A stretch of 8,558 bases of DNA from an uncultured Collinsella sp. (GCA_900548815.1 URLR01000074.1:1-8558), one strand, 5' to 3'; positions 1-5,871 are shown, counted from the first letter of the stretch. Program-made: numbers and translations. The notes: generated by a model not told the origin, from the letters alone.

Positions 1-42
1 CGAGCCTTATCGTCGGCAGCGTCAGATGTGTATAAGAGACAG
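1..42 (+). other. Nextera sequencing adapter left in the assembly
   Basis: Positions 10-42 match the Illumina Nextera read-1 transposase adapter, and 24-42 is the 19-base Tn5 mosaic end (AGATGTG...AGAGACAG). Positions 2-9 (GAGCCTTA) match, from memory, the i5 index called S521, and position 1 fits the C that precedes the index in the full oligo. This is untrimmed library sequence at a contig edge, not genome. The genomic sequence starts at about 43, in the middle of a gene. Confidence 0.97.
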
Positions 43-44
43 AG

Positions 45-380
45 CATGGGCTCAATAAATACGTGAACCTCGGCATGGACTTCCGTTACTTCTTTGTGCG
101 CAAGACCATGTTCGTCAAATACAGCTCGGGCGCCATCGTGTTTCCCGGCGGCTTTGGCACGCTCGACGAGATGTTCGAGGTGCTCACGCTGGTGCAAACG
201 CACAAGGTCAAGCGCATGCCCCTCGTGCTGGTGGGCACAGAGTACTGGCAGGGCCTGTTCGACTGGCTCAACGGCCCGGTGATGGACGCCGGTATGATCA
301 GCCCGCTCGATCCCGAGCTCGTGCACATCACCGACGACCTCAACGAAGCCGTCGACATCGCCCTGAGCGGGCTGATGTAG
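45..380 (+). CDS. LOG-family protein, 3' part only (5' end lost at contig edge)
   Basis: This is the C-terminal part of a LOG-family (TIGR00730-type) Rossmann-fold protein, a family that includes cytokinin riboside 5'-monophosphate phosphoribohydrolases, which release a base from a nucleotide. The hallmark PGGFGTLDEMFE, matching the family PGGxGTxxE motif, is at about 148-183 and is followed by LTLVQTHK. Translation runs in frame from 45 (HGLNKYVNLGMDFRYFFVRKTMFVKY), which is family-like upstream of the GTG at 63. That GTG is therefore an internal valine, and the true start is lost behind the adapter. The stop is TAG at 378-380. The last 126 bp are duplicated at 4602-4727. The in vivo substrate is unknown; many bacterial members are misnamed lysine decarboxylases. 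Confidence 0.93.
   Translation, partial: HGLNKYVNLGMDFRYFFVRKTMFVKYSSGAIVFPGGFGTLDEMFEVLTLVQTHKVKRMPLVLVGTEYWQGLFDWLNGPVMDAGMISPLDPELVHITDDLNEAVDIALSGLM
255..380 (+). repeat. Direct repeat, left copy: LOG gene 3' end
   Basis: This 126-bp stretch, the last 42 codons of the LOG gene including the stop, matches 4602-4727 in the same orientation at 116 of 126 positions by my alignment by eye, with no gaps. Similarity stops at the TAG on the right and fades just upstream of 255 on the left. The pair brackets the toxin-antitoxin and primase-helicase segment. Confidence 0.9.
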
Positions 381-410
381 ATCAATCGTGCCCACGCGAC
401 ATGAATACGC

Positions 411-446
411 ATGGCAATCTGATGTTATCTAACATCAGATTGCCAT
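411..446. promoter_or_regulatory. Perfect 17-bp inverted repeat, likely toxin-antitoxin operator
   Basis: The arms 411-427 (ATGGCAATCTGATGTTA) and 430-446 are exact reverse complements around a 2-base spacer (TC). The site is 47 bp upstream of the antitoxin start and just upstream of a -10-like TATACT at 457-462, so it would cover the -35 region. RelB/DinJ antitoxins have ribbon-helix-helix folds and usually repress their own promoter by binding such a palindrome. The function is inferred from position and family. A palindrome this perfect could also act as a terminator for the upstream LOG gene, but it has no T-tract. Confidence 0.7.
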
Positions 447-456
447 TTATATTGGA

Positions 457-462
457 TATACT
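457..462 (+). promoter_or_regulatory. Candidate -10 box of the toxin-antitoxin operon
   Basis: TATACT lies 31 bp upstream of the antitoxin ATG. No good -35 hexamer sits 16-18 bp further upstream; that position falls inside the right arm of the palindrome. The call is made by eye only. Confidence 0.4.
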
Positions 463-493
463 GGTGTAAAAGACGAGGGCGAGGAGGTCGCAA

Positions 494-793
494 ATGTCTA
501 CAGCAACAGTTAAGCCTACGACGGTTCGAATCGAAGAGGGGCTCAAGGAGCAGGCGACTGAGTTCTTGGATTCGGTCGGCCTCAGCCTCAATTCCTATCT
601 CAATCTTGCCGTTCGGCAGCTGGTAAATCAGCGAAAGATTCCTTTTGAGATTGTAGGAAGGGCGGAGGTGCCCAACGAGGCGACGAGGCGTGCCATGGTG
701 ATCGCCGAGGCTCATGAGTTGGGGGTTTTGCCGGACGATAGCCTGTCATTCAATAACGCTGATGAGCTTATGTCATTCCTCGATGAGGAATAG
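494..793 (+). CDS. dinJ: Type II antitoxin, RelB/DinJ family
   Basis: A 99-residue antitoxin that would neutralise the YafQ-type toxin encoded immediately downstream and repress the operon. The N-terminal half (about residues 8-53: TTVRIEEGLKEQATEFLDSVGLSLNSYLNLAVRQLV, then RKIPFEI) is the typical RelB/DinJ ribbon-helix-helix dimerisation and DNA-binding segment. The acidic C-terminus (LPDDSLSFNNADELMSFLDEE) resembles the toxin-wrapping tail of such antitoxins. The start is fixed by a strong Shine-Dalgarno GGAGGT at 483-488, five bases before ATG. The stop codon is 2 bp before the toxin start, so the two are almost certainly co-transcribed. The upstream perfect palindrome is the likely operator. 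The assignment rests on sequence pattern and gene order. Confidence 0.92.
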   Translation: MSTATVKPTTVRIEEGLKEQATEFLDSVGLSLNSYLNLAVRQLVNQRKIPFEIVGRAEVPNEATRRAMVIAEAHELGVLPDDSLSFNNADELMSFLDEE

Positions 794-795
794 CG

Positions 796-1104
796 ATGTT
801 CGAGATTAAAGTCGAGGCTCAATTTAAGGTGGACTACAAACGAACGATGCGCATGCATCCGCAGCTAAAGAGTGAGTTTAAGGCGGCAGTCGCAGAGCTT
901 GCAGCTCACGGCTCGCTTCCCGCGGAATATGGCGCCCATGAGCTTTCAAACCCGGGCGGAAACTACAACGGCCACATCGATTTCCACCTATCCGATGGCT
1001 TGGTCGACGTGGTCGTTCTCTACTTACCGCATAAGACTAATCCTGTGATCCGGCTGGTCAGAATGGGCTCGCATGAGGAGCTGTTCCAGGGCCCGCAGGG
1101 CTGA
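796..1104 (+). CDS. yafQ: Type II toxin, YafQ family (RelE/ParE fold) endoribonuclease
   Basis: A 102-residue predicted ribosome-dependent mRNA interferase, the toxin partner of the preceding DinJ-like antitoxin. YafQ landmarks are visible: LPAEYGAHEL (His48), GHIDFHLSDG (His60, His64, Asp67), and the C-terminal LVRMGSHEELF, where His93 and Phe97 align by pattern with the catalytic His87 and Phe91 of E. coli YafQ. The middle is looser than classical YafQ (SDGLVDVVVLY where E. coli has a D-W pair), but the acid-base set appears retained, so the toxin is probably active. ATG 796 is 2 bp after the antitoxin stop, with a GAGGA-type Shine-Dalgarno at about 784-789 inside the antitoxin gene. It converges on the primase-helicase gene, with the palindromic repeat at 1113-1184 between them. 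Confidence 0.9.
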   Translation: MFEIKVEAQFKVDYKRTMRMHPQLKSEFKAAVAELAAHGSLPAEYGAHELSNPGGNYNGHIDFHLSDGLVDVVVLYLPHKTNPVIRLVRMGSHEELFQGPQG

Positions 1105-1112
1105 TTGCCGAT

Positions 1113-1184
1113 TTCTAAGTTGCGGTGGAATAGGGATTGATTGACGGCTAATAAGTCAAAAACAGTCCCTATTTCACCGCAACT
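1113..1184. repeat. Palindromic repeat, copy 1
   Basis: A hairpin-forming element. The outer arms 1118-1136 and 1166-1184 pair over 19 bp with one G-T wobble (1128/1174). An inner 5-bp stem TTGAC (1141-1145) / GTCAA (1155-1159) closes the loop GGCTAATAA. Positions 1113-1182 match 4811-4880 at 67 of 70 bases in the same orientation. It lies between convergent genes, and its right arm contains the stop codon and last codons of the primase-helicase gene. There is no T-tract, so a standard terminator is not obvious. It resembles a dispersed REP/MITE-like element. Confidence 0.88.
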
Positions 1185-4180
1185 GCTGGGGGTACCCCGT
1201 TCGTCGCCGCGGCCTCCGGTTCCACTTTTCGCTGAATTTCGCTCAAAAGCTCGGCTGCGACTTCGCTGCTTTTGAAACGAATGCTGCAGTCTTCTTTCTT
1301 TGGGAAAGCCAGCAACGGAATAGCTCCGTACCAGACAGTTTCCTCGTCAATCACTGATGCGCACAGGCGTCCTTCGGCTTTGATGAGATAGTTGACGTTC
1401 ATCTCGGCAAAAATCGCTTTCACGTCATCGCGTGGAGTTGAAGCAATAGAAATCTCAAGGGCAATTCCACGGGTAGCGGCATCCGCGAGTGCAGCGGCGA
1501 GCTTTTCAAGGCATGCGGCGGACGCGTAGGGTGCGGCAATAAAAATGCTTTTCGATGCGTTCTCGATGTCATTCACTAAAGCCTCCACGGCTCTTGCCGA
1601 CCTAACGAGGATGTTTCGATCGTCCTGTCTGTTGTCGTTTGCCGCAAAGACTTCATACCCCAGCTTGGCGTAGGTCTTGAGCCTCTTTTGGTACATGCGC
1701 GCGAACATGGGTATCGACAGGTCAACATAGTCGAATATCTCAACCCGCTGTTTGCCCTCGTGGCTTCTGTGTAGCCTACCTGCCTGCTGCGTTATGCTGC
1801 CGTCCCAAGATATTGGAGTGGCAATGAGCAAAGTGTCAAGGTAAGACAGGTCGAAGCCCTCGCCCAGAAGACTTTCAGTTGCGACGATGATTCGATGATC
1901 ATGCTCAAAGCTGGGAAGACTCTTCAGTATTGCTTTTCTTTCTTTGGCGTCGATTTCTCCGGTTAAGAGTATGGGTTCGTGTCCACGGCTTTGAAGTAGC
2001 CTGCATAGCTCTTCGGCATGCTTTTTTCTTTTAGATAGCACAAGCGGATGCCGGCCGTTTGATGCGGCCTCGAGGGCGTCCTCGATAATTGCTTCGTTTC
2101 TCGCGGCGTGTACACACAGGAGATCGAGAATTTGGTTAAAGGATGCTCCTGGTCCGTAGGTGGGTAATCGAATTCCGGTGAAACGCGGTCTAACAATGCG
2201 CTGAATCCCCTGTTGGATTGCTTGCGTTTTTGGATCGACGACATAGCGAACCGGGCCGCAGAGCATCGAGAGTGCCCGCGTGAGTCCGTCCGAACGCTCG
2301 GGCGTTGCGGAAAGGCCATATACATATTTGGCAGGAGCGGACTTGAGGACAAGCTCAAGCTGTGGCGCGGCCGCATGGTGGCATTCGTCACAGATGATGA
2401 GACTGTAATCGCGAACGAACTCCTTGGCTAATGACTCGCCGGTTTGGGGATCCTTGCCGGATAGCGACTGGAATGAAGCAATGTCGATGAGACGGCTTAT
2501 GGCGGTCTTGCCTCCTCCGATTTGCCCAATGAGCGGAGGCTGTCTTTTGCTGATTCGTCCCTTTGGGGTTCGGACGGGCTCTCTGTTGTCCGTGATGTCG
2601 AGAAATCGTTCGAGTTGGGATTTCCATTGGGCAATGAGCGCAGTTTTAGGAACGATGACGAGCGTTGGAAGACCAATGGCAGCAATAAGATAAGCTCCGA
2701 TGACGGTTTTGCCGAACCCCGTCGGTGCGGACATGATCCCGTCTTCATAGCTGAGCATCTGTTCAGCGACAATTTGCTGTTCAGGGCGAAGAGTCCCTTT
2801 AAATGCCATCGCAATTGGATGGCTCGACTTGCGTTTGTCTGAATAGTGGGCAGAAACGCCGGCTTCTTGAAGCAGCCGCTCAAGTTGAACCTTGCAGCCT
2901 CTGGGAATCGCGACGTAGCCATCTCTAAGTTCGCTGAGGTCTATGAACCGCGGTTTGCCGAATACCGATTGATGCATAGATTGTGCGCGGAAGAATTCTG
3001 GGTTGGCAAATGTTGCAAGCCTGCGGACTTCCATTTGAGCTGCGGGACTCAGAGATTTTTCGGGGATATAGAGCATATCGGTCTGCGTGACGGACAGCGA
3101 TGACGGGAAGTCCCGCGGTGTGAGCGGAAGCCGCTTTCGCAGTCTCTGGGAATGTGGCACACCGGTGTTTGCCGCCGCAACAGCTGCTATTCCATGTGAC
3201 CTATTTTCGATGCTCTCGATCAGATTTTGCACCGTCACGCGCGGGATTAACTGGATTTGCGAAAGGTAAAGCCATTGATCGGGAAAGGGCTCAAATTGCT
3301 CGTCAACAAATACGCTGTTCCCTTTTCGCTGCGCTTTTCCTTGAAAAGGCAGCGCTATGAGATTTCCAAAGCCGCCCTCAGGAATGGTGGACTGCGCGGG
3401 CAGCATTCGGTCAAATGCTTTGAAGGTGATTGTCTTGTTCAGTATCGCCGCTTCGGTGATAAGGCTGCTTCCAAAATCTCGTGCGGTCTTTGCGCTGACG
3501 AGCTCTAGGAAGAAAAACCAGACATGTGCGCCGTCGCCCGATCTCGATCGCTCAACTGCGACATCGATTCCGTGGCTTTTTGCGACATGTCGAATGGCTT
3601 TCGTCGCTTCTTTCCAATCGGCTCCGTCAAAATCGATGACCAGGACTTTCGTGTTACTGTCTTTATCGAGCACATATTGGCCTATAACGTCTCGAAGCCT
3701 ATCGTCATTGCCTCTGAAATGGGCGATGATCGCGGCATCGCTCAACTCGGGGAAGACGCGGCTGCTGCATTCCGTGCATTTGACTCTCTGGTGGCTTGCT
3801 TTGGGGCAAATGCCTGACTTCCACTCATTTGCGCAGGCGGGCGTATAGCCAATTCCTCCGTCTTTTCTGCGGTACCCATGAGCGTAGACATCTTTGCGAC
3901 CAGTAAAGAGATTGCGGAAGAGCTCGAGTTTGTCGCGCGCTGGGCTTGCGCTGGTGACGATATCTTCGATCTGCGCCCGTCTATCGAAAGAATCGCCAGC
4001 TTTCTCCCATTCTTCCAGCGTTGTATAACGGATGTCTGGACCGCTGCTGCAGATAACGATTTGCTTGCGCGGATCCGAAGCGTGGACGACCGTTTTATTG
4101 AATTTGAATAGGGCGCTCCCGAAAAGGGCGTATTGATGCGTGCCGTTGCTCATTTGAAAGCCATTCTTATCAGCGTTCAT
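1169..4180 (-). CDS. TOTE-type archaeo-eukaryotic primase / SF2 helicase with PLD-like C-terminus
   Basis: A 1003-residue multidomain DNA-processing protein, predicted to prime or copy DNA and unwind or translocate on it, probably in defence or element conflict. About 80-310 is an archaeo-eukaryotic primase: LFTGRKDVYA, a Cys4 zinc site (C116, C125, C135, C138), motif I VIDFDG (D183, D185), SRSGDGAHVWFFF (H219), AFDRMLP (D257) and GGFGNLIALPFQ. About 460-850 is an SF2 helicase: SAPTGFGKT (484-492), DECHH (598-602), SAT (624-626), ATESLLGEGFD (767-777) and QQAGRLHRS (798-806). About 860-985 resembles a phospholipase-D nuclease fold (SIFIAAPYAS, later VIDEETVWYGAI), but the HxKx4D site reads R938-x-C940-x4-D945, so that domain may be inactive. 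The N-terminal 75 residues are unrecognised. An in-frame stop six codons upstream limits the start to 4180 or Met10 (4153); neither has a strong Shine-Dalgarno. The last residues come from the palindromic repeat. The physiological role is inferred. Confidence 0.88.
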   Translation of the reverse strand: MNADKNGFQMSNGTHQYALFGSALFKFNKTVVHASDPRKQIVICSSGPDIRYTTLEEWEKAGDSFDRRAQIEDIVTSASPARDKLELFRNLFTGRKDVYAHGYRRKDGGIGYTPACANEWKSGICPKASHQRVKCTECSSRVFPELSDAAIIAHFRGNDDRLRDVIGQYVLDKDSNTKVLVIDFDGADWKEATKAIRHVAKSHGIDVAVERSRSGDGAHVWFFFLELVSAKTARDFGSSLITEAAILNKTITFKAFDRMLPAQSTIPEGGFGNLIALPFQGKAQRKGNSVFVDEQFEPFPDQWLYLSQIQLIPRVTVQNLIESIENRSHGIAAVAAANTGVPHSQRLRKRLPLTPRDFPSSLSVTQTDMLYIPEKSLSPAAQMEVRRLATFANPEFFRAQSMHQSVFGKPRFIDLSELRDGYVAIPRGCKVQLERLLQEAGVSAHYSDKRKSSHPIAMAFKGTLRPEQQIVAEQMLSYEDGIMSAPTGFGKTVIGAYLIAAIGLPTLVIVPKTALIAQWKSQLERFLDITDNREPVRTPKGRISKRQPPLIGQIGGGKTAISRLIDIASFQSLSGKDPQTGESLAKEFVRDYSLIICDECHHAAAPQLELVLKSAPAKYVYGLSATPERSDGLTRALSMLCGPVRYVVDPKTQAIQQGIQRIVRPRFTGIRLPTYGPGASFNQILDLLCVHAARNEAIIEDALEAASNGRHPLVLSKRKKHAEELCRLLQSRGHEPILLTGEIDAKERKAILKSLPSFEHDHRIIVATESLLGEGFDLSYLDTLLIATPISWDGSITQQAGRLHRSHEGKQRVEIFDYVDLSIPMFARMYQKRLKTYAKLGYEVFAANDNRQDDRNILVRSARAVEALVNDIENASKSIFIAAPYASAACLEKLAAALADAATRGIALEISIASTPRDDVKAIFAEMNVNYLIKAEGRLCASVIDEETVWYGAIPLLAFPKKEDCSIRFKSSEVAAELLSEIQRKVEPEAAATNGVPPAVAVK

Positions 4181-4601
4181 TGGGATGAGGGTACGTCATT
4201 TCAGCTTTATGAGATACGCGACTTCGATTTTGGTTCGGTAATAGTGGGGTACCGATCCGTGAGTGGCAATCAGCCGGTGCCAAAACGTGCGGCGGCTGTT
4301 GTTAAAGGTTTTTGACGGCTATGGGGCGGGTTGGCGGCGTGGGGAGGGGTTTTCGAATGACCCCGTGGTCAAATAACGTCAAATGTGAGTACTGCTGTTA
4401 ATGTAGTCTCATAATATTTGGCAAGAATAGAATACCAATTCGACATTATTCTATATATCTAACCCACCAAACACGGCATTTTGAGCCTTGGCAAGGCGTG
4501 AAATTAATCGAAACGATCGATTCCGGCGAGATTTTGCTGCTACTAATTTGGTGGCAGTACTCATATTTGCCATTTTTGTCCAGTGGGTACCGCGAGGGGG
4601 T
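4181..4601. other. Gene-free stretch at the right end of the accessory segment
   Basis: No convincing gene lies here. Composition is mixed: a G-rich patch at about 4318-4350, then an AT-rich patch at about 4370-4460. A small perfect dyad GCCTTG-G-CAAGGC lies at 4485-4497. One reading frame starting with TTG at 4488 runs in frame into the LOG remnant, but its N-terminal 37 codons show no recognisable family and it is probably fortuitous. The promoter of the primase-helicase gene should lie at about 4190-4300 on the minus strand, but I see no clear hexamer pair. If the LOG repeats are element ends, the right junction is near 4590-4602. Confidence 0.55.
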
Positions 4602-4727
4602 CTGTTCGACTGGCCCAACGGCCCGGTGATGAGCGCCGGTATGATCAGCCCGCTCGATCCGGATCTGGTACACATTACTGACGACCTCAACGAGGCCGTC
4701 GACATCGCCCTGAGCGGGCTGATGTAG
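4602..4727 (+). pseudogene. LOG gene 3'-end remnant (right direct repeat)
   Basis: This encodes LFDWPNGPVMSAGMISPLDPDLVHITDDLNEAVDIALSGLM followed by TAG, the last 41 residues of the LOG protein at 45-380. It lacks the Rossmann core and the PGGFGT motif, so it cannot be functional. It differs from the left copy at 10 of 126 bases. Several differences are synonymous or conservative (GAG/GAT, CTC/CTG, ATC/ATT), so the two copies have diverged as real coding sequence and are not a fresh duplication or assembly echo. It sits where the original 3' end of a host gene would be left after integration of an element carrying a substitute 3' end. Simple duplication or recombination with a related strain is also possible. 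Confidence 0.85.
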
Positions 4728-4738
4728 AGTAGCTAAAA

Positions 4739-4800
4739 TGGGACGGGGCTAAAAAGACTGGTCTGAAACGTTTGATACCAGTCTTTTTAGCCCCGTCCCA
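4739..4800. repeat. Perfect 24-bp inverted repeat
   Basis: The arms 4739-4762 and 4777-4800 are exact reverse complements (left arm TGGGACGGGG...GACTGGT). They flank a 14-base loop that itself contains the self-complementary AAACGTTT. The element is 12 bp after the LOG remnant stop and downstream of the convergent degV-like gene. Each arm carries a run of five A or T, but inside the stem rather than after it, so the element is atypical as a terminator. It differs in sequence from the palindrome at 4811-4880. It is probably a dispersed palindromic element that may block read-through both ways. Confidence 0.85.
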
Positions 4801-4810
4801 AACGAACTGC

Positions 4811-4880
4811 TTCTAAGTTGCGGTGGAATAGGGATTGATTGGCGGCTAATAAGCCAAAAACAGTCCCTATTCCACCGCAA
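4811..4880. repeat. Palindromic repeat, copy 2
   Basis: Same family and orientation as 1113-1184. The outer arms 4818-4834 and 4864-4880 pair perfectly over 17 bp. The inner stem TTGGC (4839-4843) / GCCAA (4853-4857) closes the same GGCTAATAA loop. Compared with copy 1, the inner stem has G-C where copy 1 has A-T, a paired change, and the outer wobble is a true G-C pair. It ends 15 bp beyond the stop of the degV-like gene, on that gene's downstream side. Confidence 0.9.
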
Positions 4881-4895
4881 GAGGTAAAGGTGCCC

Positions 4896-5756
4896 CTAGT
4901 GGATGGGCTGGTAGCGGGGGCAGTAGCTGATGGCGATGGCATCGACGCCCACGTGGGTGGCGATGGTGCAGCCGATGGGGCCGGTGCCGGCGTCTACGTA
5001 GTCCTGGCCCGCGAGCGTCTCGTTGACAAGCTCCTGCTCCTCGGCGGCACCGGTCGTGAGCACGCGCACGGTGGAGCCCGGATGCTCGGCCAAAAACGCG
5101 AGGCAGTCTGCCATGGTGTTGGCGACGATGCGCTTGGCGCCGCGGCCCTTCTTGATGGCCTTGATCTCGCCCGTTTTCCACTCCGGCGAAACGGCCAGGC
5201 GAATGTTGAGCATCTGCGTGAGCTGGCCGGCGAGCTTGGGCGCGCGGCCGTTCTTAACGAGGTTCTCGAGCGTGCGGGGAATCAGCAGCAGGTGGGCGTC
5301 GGGCAGCGTCGCGCGGATCTGCGCCTCGGTCTCGTCCAGGCTGCGACCGTCCTCGCGCATGGCCAGTGCGTACTCCACCAGCAGGCCCTCGGCGCCCGAG
5401 CCGGTGCGCGAGTCGATGCAGCGCACGTCGAGCTCGTGCGTTTCGGCGACCAGGCTGGCGTTGGCATAGCAGGCGGACCACTCGCTGCACAGCGAGATAA
5501 AGATGGCGCTGTCGTGGCCGTCGGCGAGCACGCGGTCAAAGAGTGCCTTGAACTCGCCGGCGCTCGGCTGCGAGGTGTGCGGCAGTTGCTCGGAGCCGGC
5601 CATGCGCGCGACGTACTCCTGGGCGGTAATCTGCACCTGGTCGAGCAGGTCCTCGCCCTCGATAATCACATGCAGCGGAATCACGTAAATGCCGAGCTCT
5701 TGGGCGCGGGCGGGGGAGATGTCCGACGTGGAGTCGGTTATGATGGCAAAAGACAT
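4896..5756 (-). CDS. DegV-family fatty-acid-binding protein
   Basis: A 286-residue DegV-domain protein. This family binds a fatty acid in a buried groove; members called FakB present it to the FakA kinase for phospholipid synthesis. Visible landmarks are AIITDSTSDIS (residues 4-13), TSQPSAGEF (61-69), CIDSRTGSGAEGLLV (113-127), LENLVKNGRAPKL (163-175) and THVGVDAIAI (267-276), in the usual order and near the usual length of about 280. The common ISSxLSGTY segment is ISLCSEWSACY here, so the SGT is not conserved. The ATG at 5756 is preferred over a start 19 codons upstream: it has an AAAGG Shine-Dalgarno about 7 bases before it, and family proteins begin at this point. No FakA gene is in the window. 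It is transcribed divergently from the HAD gene; two palindromes lie beyond its stop. Confidence 0.93.
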   Translation of the reverse strand: MSFAIITDSTSDISPARAQELGIYVIPLHVIIEGEDLLDQVQITAQEYVARMAGSEQLPHTSQPSAGEFKALFDRVLADGHDSAIFISLCSEWSACYANASLVAETHELDVRCIDSRTGSGAEGLLVEYALAMREDGRSLDETEAQIRATLPDAHLLLIPRTLENLVKNGRAPKLAGQLTQMLNIRLAVSPEWKTGEIKAIKKGRGAKRIVANTMADCLAFLAEHPGSTVRVLTTGAAEEQELVNETLAGQDYVDAGTGPIGCTIATHVGVDAIAISYCPRYQPIH

Positions 5757-5812
5757 AATTGCACCTTTCGTTGGGACGCTTGCGCGCCGCCTTCTGAGAG
5801 CAAAGTGCGACA

Positions 5813-5818
5813 AGTATA
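5813..5818 (-). promoter_or_regulatory. Candidate -10 box for the degV-like gene
   Basis: Read on the minus strand this is TATACT, about 57 bp upstream of the start codon. No strong -35 hexamer is found at standard spacing. Judged by eye. Confidence 0.35.
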
Positions 5819-5842
5819 GTAGAGTCGTTCCACATTACTAGG

Positions 5843-5871
5843 TTCAATTGTTGAATAGTCAACAGTTTGAA
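5843..5871. promoter_or_regulatory. Interrupted dyad in the divergent intergenic region
   Basis: TTCAA (5843-5847) and GTTGA (5850-5854) are mirrored by TCAAC (5859-5863) and TTGAA (5867-5871) around ATAG. The dyad lies between the divergent degV-like and HAD genes, where a regulator could act on both. On the minus strand it contains TTGACT, which could serve as a -35 element. The site is too short and AT-rich to be sure. Confidence 0.4.

Noticed and set aside
24..42. Tn5 mosaic end as a native transposon end
   Set aside because: It continues into the full Nextera adapter and an index sequence at a contig edge, so it comes from library preparation.
63..380. Complete LOG-like gene starting at GTG 63
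   Set aside because: Family-like sequence continues in frame upstream to the adapter, so 63 is an internal codon of a truncated gene.
1189..4591. Three GGTACC sites (1191, 4248, 4586) as element borders
   Set aside because: A six-base palindrome is expected a few times by chance, and the flanking sequences do not agree.
4488..4727. 79-residue open frame with a TTG start fused to the LOG remnant
   Set aside because: No Shine-Dalgarno and no recognisable N-terminal family; the C-terminal half is just the LOG 3' end. Treated as a pseudogene fragment.
4839..5819. 326-residue open frame on + across the degV-like gene
   Set aside because: Antisense shadow in GC-rich coding DNA. It is rich in Ala/Gly/Val with no family motifs, while the minus-strand frame has clear DegV motifs.
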